Shown: positions 56,420-64,000 of the stretch, piece by piece
Layout: each line of letters opens with the position of its first letter
Position numbering within the stretch: the stretch's first letter is position 1
Source: Minwuiaceae bacterium
GTDB taxonomy: Bacteria > Pseudomonadota > Alphaproteobacteria > Minwuiales > Minwuiaceae
DNA length: 64,000 nucleotides
Direction of reading: 5' to 3'
NCBI GenBank assembly: GCA_028278525.1
Contig: JANQEE010000049.1
Location: forward strand, 1 to 64,000
Translations under genes and position numbers: made by a program
Notes under the pieces: generated by a model
Seen by the model: only the letters and a program-made list of their open reading frames with translations
Database searches by the model: none
What the model was told of the DNA's origin: nothing

Positions 56420-57373
56420 CTATTCTGCGGCGACCTTGTCGCCGGATTTCAGCCCGCCGAAGCGGCGGTAGAAGCTCTGCGAAGCGGCCGGCAGTCGGCC
56501 ATCGGCGGTTTCCAGCACCGACATCAAGTGCGCCTCGGCGGGCCGCCAGACGCGGCGATAGATCGTGTGGCAGAGTTCGCGCGCCGCGGTGCCCGCCCAA
56601 TCCGTCGGCAACAACTCTTCCGGCAGGTCGGGATCGCGTAAGAGAACCCGGCGGTATTCGTGGATCAGCAGGCTGCGGAGTATGAAGCAGGTCTGGCGCG
56701 GCACGTCGTCGCCTGTTTCCAGCAGCCGCGCGACCGGCTGAAAGTGGTCGAGTATTTCTCGCCAGGATTCACTTAGACCCGCAATGTCCCAAGAGCTGTC
56801 GATCATACGTCGCATGGGTTTGGACGTCGCCGCCTGCAGCCCGTCGCCACGCATCACGACAACCTGGTCGGTCACGCCAAGATCGTCCAGCAGTCCGTTC
56901 AGCGCGTCGACATCGGCGGCGGGATGGGCGAAGCATCCCGGCGATACGACACCGAAGCCCTGCCAGGAAAGCTCGCGGCGCAGGGTATCCCGCGTGTCGG
57001 CCTCGATATCGCGTGCGTTGGTGATGATCAGGTGCCAGCGGCCATCCCATGGCGGTAGGCCGTTGGCGTAGATTCGCCGATCCGCCGGCTCCGTCCGCCG
57101 CCGTCCCGTCTGGCTGAACGCGTAGTAACTGCGCCGGCCGATCTGGCGCGAGGTTAGCCAGCCCTCTTTCTGCAATCGGAATACGGACGTTCGCACGGCC
57201 CGCTCGGTCAGGCCGAAGGGGCGCATCAGGTCGATCAAACTGCCGAGCCAGATATCGCCGCCATGCGGCGCGATGGAATCGCCCCACACGGTCACGATGA
57301 TCGACTTCGCGCGCGGCCGAAGCGCCGCGCGCAAATCCGATACCGCATCCTCAATCTGGTTCTTTCCGGCCAT
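56420..57373 (-). CDS. paaX: PaaX-family transcriptional repressor
   Basis: 317 residues. PaaX layout: N-terminal winged HTH (about 20-95) with IVTVWGDSIAPHGGDIWLGSLIDLMRPFGLTERAVRTSVFRLQKEGWL, a central domain with PWDGRWHLIITN, and a C-terminal domain ending in the RRFGGL segment. Known PaaX proteins repress phenylacetate genes and are released by phenylacetyl-CoA. It is divergent from the paaA-like gene, and a PaaX-like operator lies between them. As no other paa pathway genes are in the window, the inducing ligand here may be different. Confidence 0.9.
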   Translation of the reverse strand: MAGKNQIEDAVSDLRAALRPRAKSIIVTVWGDSIAPHGGDIWLGSLIDLMRPFGLTERAVRTSVFRLQKEGWLTSRQIGRRSYYAFSQTGRRRTEPADRRIYANGLPPWDGRWHLIITNARDIEADTRDTLRRELSWQGFGVVSPGCFAHPAADVDALNGLLDDLGVTDQVVVMRGDGLQAATSKPMRRMIDSSWDIAGLSESWREILDHFQPVARLLETGDDVPRQTCFILRSLLIHEYRRVLLRDPDLPEELLPTDWAGTAARELCHTIYRRVWRPAEAHLMSVLETADGRLPAASQSFYRRFGGLKSGDKVAAE

Positions 57374-57519
57374 ATCAATCCATCGACGTCGAAACGTACC
57401 TGATACCGTTGCATCCCGAGTTGCCTGCGAAATGGAGCAACATGACGGCCGCGACCGCGTGCATCGTTATCGGAGCCACTGGGATACATCCCTGGCGGCC
57501 AATTGGCAAAACTCAATTA

Positions 57520-57559
57520 TGATACACTATTTGACATATAGAGAATCAAAATGTATCAT
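57520..57559 (+). promoter_or_regulatory. PaaX-type operator embracing the paaA-like promoter
   Basis: TGATAC (57520-57525) and GTATCA (57553-57558) are exact inverted arms separated by 27 bases, the same spacing as the PaaX site TGATTC-N27-GAATCA I recall from enterobacterial/pseudomonad work. Between and over them lies a near-consensus promoter: TTGACA (57531-57536), 17 bases, TATCAT (57554-57559). The right arm overlaps the -10. The mRNA would start near 57566, about 64 bases before the ATG. Confidence 0.85.
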
Positions 57560-57629
57560 TTAAACATCCGGTTTCTCAGAGATGAAGCACGGGCCATTTC
57601 CCAGGCCCGTCGGCAAGGGAGTTCCACCG

Positions 57630-58445
57630 ATGGCGACCTTCAAGACCTACGACAAGGGCGACGCGCTGCCCGAGGACTACAAGCGCGCGCTTTTGCATCT
57701 GATGGCCTTTCAGGCCGATTCCGAATATGCCGGCGCGCAGCGTGTCGCCGAAAACATGCGCTTCGCGCCGCGGCCCGAAGAAGCCTATCGCCTTTCGAAA
57801 AAGGTGATGGAGGAGATGGGTCACGCTTACTACATCTGGAACCTGATGCAGGACCTGGGCGTGGATGTTGACGCGCGCTTACAGGAACTGGTGACGCATC
57901 CCGACAATCCGGATCCGTCAAAGGTCAAGGTGATCAACGGTTTCCGCAAGGAGAACTGGTCGACATGGTTCGACGACTGGTACGACGTCGGCCTGTTCTC
58001 GACCGTGGTGACACCGGCCGCCGTGGCGTTTCTCGGCCAGTACCGCGAATGCTCCTACAAGCCGTGGGCTCGGGTCAGCGTCCGCATTCATAAGGAAGAA
58101 CAGGGCCATCTCGCCTTCGGCGTCTGGGCCACCAAGCGCAATCTGGAGTTCGGCGGGCCGGAGGCGCGCGAGATCATCCAGAGCAAGATCCCGAAGTTCA
58201 TGCGGGTCGGGCTCGGTTTCTACGGGCGACCGTCGTCCGGCGACAAGAAGTCGGAGATGTTCGACATCTACTACAAGTTCGGCATCAAGGTGAGCAAGCC
58301 GGAGGAGCTGCAGGCCGAGTATCTGGCGCTGCTGGAAGACCGGCTGAAGGAATGCGGCCTGGAAATGCCGACGGATGTCGAGGCCGACTACGACATGCGC
58401 ATGGGCTACGAGGCCGGCGACGAGCCGATCAAGGCCGCGAGCTGA
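57630..58445 (+). CDS. PaaA-like ferritin-fold di-iron oxygenase subunit
   Basis: 271 residues from ATG 57630 (AAGGGAG 8 bases upstream). Phenylacetic acid catabolism protein family (PaaA/PaaC, PF05138). Likely iron ligands: E32 (ADSEYAG), E62-x-x-H65 (EEMGHAYY) and E157-x-x-H160 (EEQGHLAFG), the pair of ExxH motifs of an active di-iron site. In the known pathway PaaA epoxidises phenylacetyl-CoA with PaaC as partner and PaaE as reductase. Neither paaB, paaD nor paaE is recognisable here, so the substrate is open. It is under the PaaX-type promoter and followed after 5 bases by a small unknown gene. Confidence 0.87.
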   Translation: MATFKTYDKGDALPEDYKRALLHLMAFQADSEYAGAQRVAENMRFAPRPEEAYRLSKKVMEEMGHAYYIWNLMQDLGVDVDARLQELVTHPDNPDPSKVKVINGFRKENWSTWFDDWYDVGLFSTVVTPAAVAFLGQYRECSYKPWARVSVRIHKEEQGHLAFGVWATKRNLEFGGPEAREIIQSKIPKFMRVGLGFYGRPSSGDKKSEMFDIYYKFGIKVSKPEELQAEYLALLEDRLKECGLEMPTDVEADYDMRMGYEAGDEPIKAAS

Positions 58446-58450
58446 ATTCG

Positions 58451-58870
58451 ATGAACAGGATCGCCAATCTTGCGCCGGTTGGGGAAGAGGCCTTCCCCAA
58501 CCGGCTGTTCGACGACGGCCGGGACGTTCTGGCCCGCTTCGGCTATCGCTACGCCGGAGCGGGAGACTGGTTCGAAGACTGGTCGGAGATGTGGGATTTG
58601 CTGCGCGGGGATTTCGCGACCGATGCCAGGCCTGACGTGCCGGCCTATGCCGACCTGTCGGAAAGCCAACGGGCCGCCGCCGAGGACTATATGGCGCGCC
58701 GTCTGACGGCCGACCGCCGTCTGGTTGCCTGCGAGAAGGCGCATAGGGAGATGTTGGCCGAGGGGATCAACAACGATCTGGTCGAACTCTATTCGGCCGT
58801 CCGAGAAGCCTATGAGGAAAGCGTCGAAGCCTTCGGCGACGCGCGCGAGCGTCTCGAAGCGCTGCTTTAA
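58451..58870 (+). CDS. Small unknown protein in the paaA-like operon
   Basis: 139 residues from ATG 58451. Predicted mostly helical and acidic, with no signal peptide, membrane helix or cysteine-rich site; one Cys (VACEKAH). The stretch GAGDWFEDWSEMWDLLRG is rich in Trp and Asp/Glu and resembles WSTWFDDWYDVG in the PaaA-like protein just upstream. I do not recognise a family. The position, 5 bases after the oxygenase gene, suggests a small effector subunit in the place usually held by PaaB, but it does not look like PaaB. It ends 4 bases inside the convergent paaC-like gene. Confidence 0.7.
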   Translation: MNRIANLAPVGEEAFPNRLFDDGRDVLARFGYRYAGAGDWFEDWSEMWDLLRGDFATDARPDVPAYADLSESQRAAAEDYMARRLTADRRLVACEKAHREMLAEGINNDLVELYSAVREAYEESVEAFGDARERLEALL

Positions 58871-59637
58871 GTCGCTTTAGGCACCGTCAGGCCCAGCCGC
58901 TTCAGTCTTGCGGCGATGTCGTCGTCCCACATCCTGCGCAGCGCGGCATTGTCGTGCTTGCGCAGACCGTATTGCCGGTACATATCGAAGCGGTCGGAGT
59001 CGAGCCGTCCGAACGTGGCCGCGACCCTGGGATACCAGTAGTCGATGGAGGCCTGCGCCTGGGCCTTGCCGCCGCGCTCGATCGATTGCGCGGTGCCGGA
59101 TTCGCCGTATTGGGCATGGTGGCGTTCGGTCTCGACGATCCCGACCATGGCGTCGGCCAGGGGCTGGTAGGAGCAGCCGAGGAATTCGGCGATCTGAAAC
59201 GACGTGGCGGTGCCCATCAGCAGGTTCATCGCCACGGCATCGATCCAGCCTTCAAGCGGGTAGTGCAGGACGTTCAGCCGCTTGTCGCCGCCGACGCGGC
59301 GGTTGCCGAGATCGATGTCGCGATTGAGCCGGGCGTGCCAGGCATGTTCCCGGACATACAGCGTGGTGTTGACGCCGAACCGTTCCATCAGGGTCAGTAC
59401 GGTCTCCGCGTGGTCCAGCTTTTCGGCGACGATGTGGGCAGCCAGCGCACGTTCCCGCATACCCGGCGCGCGGTTGATCAGGTCGGCGAAGCCCGCGGCG
59501 CCGGCGAGTTCGGAATCGACGAATATCGTCATCAGCCGCAGCAACTCGCCGCGGTAGCCGCGCGGCAGCTCACTTTCGGCGTCCAGCTTGCCGCCGGAGG
59601 CGATATGGGCGATCAATTCGGCATCGTCGTTCGCCAT
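58867..59637 (-). CDS. PaaC-like ferritin-fold protein with an incomplete metal site
   Basis: 256 residues from ATG 59635-59637 (GAGAGG upstream). The same PaaA/PaaC family as the previous oxygenase-like gene. E43 (VDSELAG), H76 and E171-x-x-H174 (TERHHAQYG) are in ligand positions, but the first ExxH motif reads K73-L-D-H76, so a Lys replaces the metal-binding Glu. PaaC of the known complex also lost iron ligands and serves as the structural partner of PaaA (recalled). Hence this is probably the non-catalytic partner of the PaaA-like protein, encoded convergently rather than in one operon. Confidence 0.82.
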   Translation of the reverse strand: MANDDAELIAHIASGGKLDAESELPRGYRGELLRLMTIFVDSELAGAAGFADLINRAPGMRERALAAHIVAEKLDHAETVLTLMERFGVNTTLYVREHAWHARLNRDIDLGNRRVGGDKRLNVLHYPLEGWIDAVAMNLLMGTATSFQIAEFLGCSYQPLADAMVGIVETERHHAQYGESGTAQSIERGGKAQAQASIDYWYPRVAATFGRLDSDRFDMYRQYGLRKHDNAALRRMWDDDIAARLKRLGLTVPKAT

Positions 59638-59668
59638 GGCGCATCCTCTCAATTCGACCGTAAATTTA

Positions 59669-59708
59669 TACTACAAATATCGACATAGAGCCATAAATTT
59701 TGTATCAT
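59669..59708 (+). promoter_or_regulatory. Second PaaX-type promoter/operator (flavodoxin gene)
   Basis: TACTAC (59669-59674) and GTATCA (59702-59707) are separated by 27 bases, and TCGACA (59680-59685) is followed after 17 bases by TATCAT (59703-59708). The spacing of all four elements is the same as in the site at 57520-57559. The left arm matches TGATAC at four of six positions. It lies in the divergent gap between the paaC-like and flavodoxin genes and could serve both. Confidence 0.7.
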
Positions 59709-59737
59709 AAACTCATCGATGCAATGGCGAGGATCGG

Positions 59738-60187
59738 ATGGCCGGTCTGCTTATTGTCGTGGGAAGCACGTCCGGGAACGCGCAACTGGTGTCCGATGTC
59801 TTGAGCGACGAGTTCAAGGAGGCGGGATACGACGTCGACCTGTTTGAGGACGGTGCGATGGACGATGCCGCTCTCGGCGACCGGGATCTGGTGCTGATCT
59901 GTACCTCCACGCATGGTTTGGGAGAGATGCCGGACAACATCGATCCGTTCTATCAGGAACTGGCCGAGCGGACTCCGGATCTGTCGCACCTGCGCTACGG
60001 CGTTATCGCGCTCGGCGACCAGACCTTCGACGACACCTTCTGCAAAGCCGGACGCGATTTCGACGCGCTATTCGCGCGCCTCGGCGCGGCGCGAGTTGGC
60101 GAGCGATTGGAGGTCGACGCCTGCACGCAGCCCCTGCCGGACGACGACGCACTCGACTGGATGAAGGAGTGGGTCACGCTGCTTTAG
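59738..60187 (+). CDS. Flavodoxin, MioC-like
   Basis: 149 residues. LIVVGSTSGNAQLVSDVL is the FMN phosphate loop (GSTSGNA), with CTSTHGLGEMPDNIDPFYQEL and YGVIALGDQTFDDTFCKAG as the two flavin-contacting loops, as in the MioC/sulfite-reductase flavodoxin-like domain. It is a small electron carrier in the cytoplasm. Placed under a PaaX-type promoter next to the two oxygenase-like genes, it is a candidate electron donor in place of the usual PaaE reductase (inference). Confidence 0.88.
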   Translation: MAGLLIVVGSTSGNAQLVSDVLSDEFKEAGYDVDLFEDGAMDDAALGDRDLVLICTSTHGLGEMPDNIDPFYQELAERTPDLSHLRYGVIALGDQTFDDTFCKAGRDFDALFARLGAARVGERLEVDACTQPLPDDDALDWMKEWVTLL

Positions 60188-60223
60188 GTGGGCTTGCGTG
60201 GTGGCCGCAAAAACAGTTTCAAA

Positions 60224-60239
60224 TGATACCATCTTGAGT
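60224..60239 (+). promoter_or_regulatory. Possible third PaaX-type half-site before the MBL-fold gene
   Basis: ATGATAC (60223-60229) is followed four bases later by TTGAGT (60234-60239), resembling the left arm plus -35 of the two sites upstream, where the gap is five bases. The right arm is not conserved (TAATTC at 60257-60262), so this is only a half-site. Confidence 0.35.
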
Positions 60240-60316
60240 CGCGCGAGCATCCGGGCTAATTCTTGGCTCGTGTAACGCAATCGGCCGCCAGGCCGAAAAA
60301 AAACGGGGAGACAACG

Positions 60317-61270
60317 ATGGCCCGCTCTTTCGCCTCCAAGGCAGACCTCGGACCGAAGAAGATCGTGTTCGAGAAACTGACACCGAACGCTTATGCTTAC
60401 AGCGCGGAGGGCGATCCGACATCCGGCGTCATCATCGGCGACGACGGGGTGATGGTGATCGACACGCGGTCGACGCCGGTCGCGGCGCAGGATCTGATCA
60501 AGAAGATCCGCCGCGTCACCAAGAAGCCGATCAAGTATGTGGTGCTGACGCACTATCATGCGGTGCGCGTTCTCGGCGCTTCGGCCTACGGCGCGGAGCA
60601 CATCATCTGCAGCCAGCCGACGCACGACCTGATCAAGGAGCGTGGCGCGCAGGACTATAAGTCGGAGGTGGAGCGGTTCCCGCGTCTCTTCGAGGGTGTC
60701 GAGTCGGTGCCGGGCCTGACTTGGCCGACGCTCACTTTCGACGACCGCATGACCCTGATGATGGGCGACCTGGAAGTGCAGATCATCCAGATCGGCCGCG
60801 GCCACACCAAGGGCGACACCATCGTCTGGCTGCCGAAACAGCGGGTGCTGTTCTCCGGTGACCTGGTCGAGAACGGGGCGACCCCTTACACCGGAGACGC
60901 CTACATCGCCGAATGGCCGAACACGCTGAAGAAGTTGCGCGCGCTGAAACCCCGGATGCTGGTGCCGGGCCGCGGACCGGCGACCAAGACACCGGCGAAG
61001 TCGGAGAAGGCGATTGCCGGGACAGAGGATTTCCTGAAAAGCCTGTACCGGACCGTCAGCGGCGGGGTGAAAAAGGGTGATGACCTGAAGAAGGTTTACG
61101 ACCGCTCCACCCGGACGCTGGAGAAGAAGTTCGGCCATTGGGAGATATTCGACCACTGCATGCCGTTCGACATTTCCCGCTGCTTCGACGAGGCCAGCGG
61201 CATCGAAGATCCTCGCATTTGGACCGCCAAGCGCGACATCGAGATGTGGAAGGCCTTAGAAGGCGGCTGA
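60317..61270 (+). CDS. Metallo-beta-lactamase-fold protein lacking the second metal site
   Basis: 317 residues from ATG 60317 (GGGGAG upstream). MBL fold: GVIIGDDGVMVIDTRST strand pair, first metal motif LTHYHAVRVLG, third His in GRGHTKGD, and Asp in LFSGDLVENG. Normal HxHxDH is here H79-Y-H81-A-V83-R84, and the final His of PGHGP is R219. So the ligands of the second zinc (Asp, His, His) are all replaced, while H79, H81, H163 and D182 remain. It may bind one metal or none. A THYHAVRV motif seems typical of a particular MBL subgroup rather than a sequencing error, as the rest is intact. Confidence 0.85.
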   Translation: MARSFASKADLGPKKIVFEKLTPNAYAYSAEGDPTSGVIIGDDGVMVIDTRSTPVAAQDLIKKIRRVTKKPIKYVVLTHYHAVRVLGASAYGAEHIICSQPTHDLIKERGAQDYKSEVERFPRLFEGVESVPGLTWPTLTFDDRMTLMMGDLEVQIIQIGRGHTKGDTIVWLPKQRVLFSGDLVENGATPYTGDAYIAEWPNTLKKLRALKPRMLVPGRGPATKTPAKSEKAIAGTEDFLKSLYRTVSGGVKKGDDLKKVYDRSTRTLEKKFGHWEIFDHCMPFDISRCFDEASGIEDPRIWTAKRDIEMWKALEGG

Positions 61271-61280
61271 GCCGCTTTTT
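61261..61280 (+). terminator. Intrinsic terminator overlapping the MBL gene stop codon
   Basis: GCGGC (61263-61267), loop TGA (the stop codon itself), GCCGC (61271-61275) and five T residues (61276-61280). Two further pairs can form at the base. This separates the MBL gene from the suf operon. Confidence 0.75.
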
Positions 61281-61305
61281 CTAACTCATTGTAAAACATG
61301 GTTAA

Positions 61306-61332
61306 CGCCGACGGCCGGGCCGGCCGTCGGCG
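61306..61332. other. Strong 11-bp hairpin upstream of the suf operon
   Basis: CGCCGACGGCC (61306-61316) and GGCCGTCGGCG (61322-61332) are perfect arms around loop GGGCC. No T tract follows. It may back up the terminator just upstream or block read-through in either direction. Confidence 0.6.
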
Positions 61333-61390
61333 CATGGCTGCCACGCTCAAGATTTGCTTGATTTCCCTCCGGATTCGTTTAAATCAAAAG

Positions 61391-61405
61391 GTACCAGATT
61401 AGTAC
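61391..61405. promoter_or_regulatory. Candidate operator before the Rrf2-suf operon
   Basis: Two GTAC palindromes (61391-61394 and 61402-61405), 11 bases apart or about one helical turn, lie 16-31 bases before the regulator ATG, in an AT-rich stretch (TTTAAATC at 61378-61385 could be part of a -10). A site for the Rrf2 protein encoded next is plausible. I cannot match it to a recorded consensus. Confidence 0.35.
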
Positions 61406-61421
61406 TGATTGCGGCGGGACC

Positions 61422-61877
61422 ATGTTCAAGCTGAACAAGATGACCGATTACGCGGTAGTGATGATGGCCGATATGGCGCGGATGACCGACGACATGCGGA
61501 CCGCGCCGCAATTGGCCGAAGCCACCGGCGTGCCGTTGCCGACGGTCTCCAAGTTGCTAAAGAACCTGGCCAATGCCGGGCTTATGCAGTCGCAGCGCGG
61601 GGCCTCGGGCGGCTATAGCCTGAGCCGCGCGCCGGAGGATATCAGCGTTGCCGAGATTATCGCCGCCGTGGAAGGGCCGATCGCGCTGACCGCCTGCGTC
61701 GATGGATCGCCCGACCAGTGCGGAGTGGAGACGATCTGCGCCATGCGCGGAAATTGGGACAAGGTGAACAGGGCCGTTCGCGGCGCTTTGGAACAGGTCA
61801 CTTTGGCCGACATGATGGTGTCGGCTTTCGAGTTCGGGATACCAGCGCCGGCCGAGCGCGCCGGCGCCGCGTCGTAG
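61422..61877 (+). CDS. Rrf2-family Fe-S regulator with three cysteines (SufR/IscR-like)
   Basis: 151 residues. Winged HTH (about 1-65: [47 protein letters not shown]) and a cluster region with C92, C100 and C106 ([22 protein letters not shown]), close to the C92/C98/C104 spacing of E. coli IscR. It likely carries an Fe-S cluster and represses the suf operon when clusters are sufficient. It starts the operon, 13 bases before sufB. It is the second Rrf2 protein of this locus and the only one with cluster ligands. Confidence 0.9.
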   Translation: MFKLNKMTDYAVVMMADMARMTDDMRTAPQLAEATGVPLPTVSKLLKNLANAGLMQSQRGASGGYSLSRAPEDISVAEIIAAVEGPIALTACVDGSPDQCGVETICAMRGNWDKVNRAVRGALEQVTLADMMVSAFEFGIPAPAERAGAAS

Positions 61878-61890
61878 TAAGGGGATAAAG

Positions 61891-63348
<1,458 letters not shown>

Positions 63349-63371
63349 GGCCACGAGTGAGAGAAGTAGAA

Positions 63372-64000
63372 ATGCTAGAAATCAAAGACCTGCACGTGAC
63401 CGTCGACGGCGCAGAGATTCTGAAGGGCATCGATCTGGCGATCGCGCCGGGCGAGGTGCATGCGATCATGGGGCCGAACGGGTCGGGCAAGAGCACCTTG
63501 TCCTACGTGCTGGCCGGGCGCGACGGTTATGAGGTCACCGGCGGATCGATCCTGTACAAGGGCGAGGATCTGTTGGAGATGGCGCCGGAGGAACGGGCAG
63601 CCGCCGGCGTGTTCCTGGCCTTCCAGTACCCGATCGAGATTCCGGGCGTCGCCAGCATGACGTTCCTGAAGACGGCTCTGAACGCCGTGCGCAAGCAGCG
63701 CGGCGAGAGCGAGTTGGACGCGATGCAGTTCCTGAAGCTGGTGCGTGAGAAAGCGAAGCTGCTGAACGTCACCGACGATATGCTGAAGCGGGCGGTCAAT
63801 GTCGGCTTCTCCGGCGGCGAGAAAAAGCGCAACGAAGTGCTGCAGATGGCGGTCCTCAACCCGACCCTCGCGGTGCTGGACGAAACCGATAGCGGCCTGG
63901 ACATCGACGCCCTGAAAGTCGTCGCGGACGGCGTCAACGCGCTGCGCGGGCCGGACCGGTCGATGCTGGTCATCACCCACTATCAGCGGCTGCTGGACTA
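63372..64000 (+). CDS. sufC: Fe-S assembly ATPase SufC, C-terminus beyond the window
   Basis: About 209 of the expected 250 residues are present. Walker A GPNGSGKSTLSYVLAG, the SufC-typical PEERAAAGVFLAFQYPIEIPGV insert, signature FSGGEKKRNEVLQM, Walker B LAVLDETDSGLDIDAL and switch His in VITHYQRLLDY. It is a soluble ABC ATPase that drives conformational change in SufBD. sufD, sufS and sufT probably follow outside the window. Confidence 0.96.
   Translation, partial: MLEIKDLHVTVDGAEILKGIDLAIAPGEVHAIMGPNGSGKSTLSYVLAGRDGYEVTGGSILYKGEDLLEMAPEERAAAGVFLAFQYPIEIPGVASMTFLKTALNAVRKQRGESELDAMQFLKLVREKAKLLNVTDDMLKRAVNVGFSGGEKKRNEVLQMAVLNPTLAVLDETDSGLDIDALKVVADGVNALRGPDRSMLVITHYQRLLD

Noticed and set aside
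56420..61270. The cluster as a standard phenylacetate degradation operon
   Set aside because: PaaB, PaaD, PaaE and the downstream CoA-ester enzymes are not recognisable, and the PaaC-like gene is convergent.

Overview
This is a high-GC alphaproteobacterial chromosome segment, most likely from Rhodospirillales or a relative. The evidence is the set of gene neighbourhoods: rne-amiC-mrcA-prfB, an aapJQMP amino-acid ABC transporter, an M23 peptidase overlapping a bactofilin gene, glnE near bcp, and an alpha/beta hydrolase next to an IscR-type/cysteine-desulfurase/suf locus. All calls come from reading the sequence and recalling protein families; nothing was searched. I saw no rRNA, tRNA, CRISPR array, prophage or insertion sequence.

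Layout. 0-5.6 kb: the 5' end of rne (minus strand), then amiC, mrcA and prfB; prfB has the classical programmed +1 frameshift. 5.6-16.2 kb: an outer-membrane barrel, a GntR regulator, a lipase, a crotonase, an iron-sulfur photolyase, a large SARP/TolB-like/TPR regulator, a homocysteine S-methyltransferase, a TetR regulator and a di-heme peroxidase. 16.2-19.8 kb: a secreted unknown, a secreted sensor-like protein and a chemoreceptor. 20.1-22.9 kb: nhaA, a beta-carbonic anhydrase and a BacNav-type sodium channel in one tight operon. 22.9-27.4 kb: an SBP56-family protein with a membrane partner, and a two-gene ABC exporter. 27.5-33.7 kb: a six-gene operon gntR-aapJQMP-class V aminotransferase behind a palindromic operator. 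33.8-50.6 kb: envelope and housekeeping genes (acyltransferase, bactofilin/M23 pair, DUF455, bcp, glnE, AsmA-like, tyrS, anmK), interrupted by an AT-richer membrane glycosyltransferase gene.

The last 13 kb hold the iron-sulfur assembly locus, split in two. A cysteine-free IscR homologue, two cysteine desulfurases, a ferredoxin and tenA lie at 50.9-54.7 kb. A second Rrf2 regulator with three cysteines, sufB and sufC lie at 61.4-64 kb. Between them sits the most unusual part of the window (56.4-61.3 kb): a PaaX-type repressor, two phenylacetate-oxygenase-like ferritin-fold proteins (one PaaA-like, one PaaC-like with a Lys in place of a metal-binding Glu), a small unknown protein, a flavodoxin, and a metallo-beta-lactamase-fold protein that has lost its second metal site. 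None of the usual paa pathway genes is present. Two promoters in this cluster share one architecture, TGATAC-N27-GTATCA or a variant wrapped around -35 and -10 boxes, which argues for one regulon. This is the best candidate for an undescribed system here.
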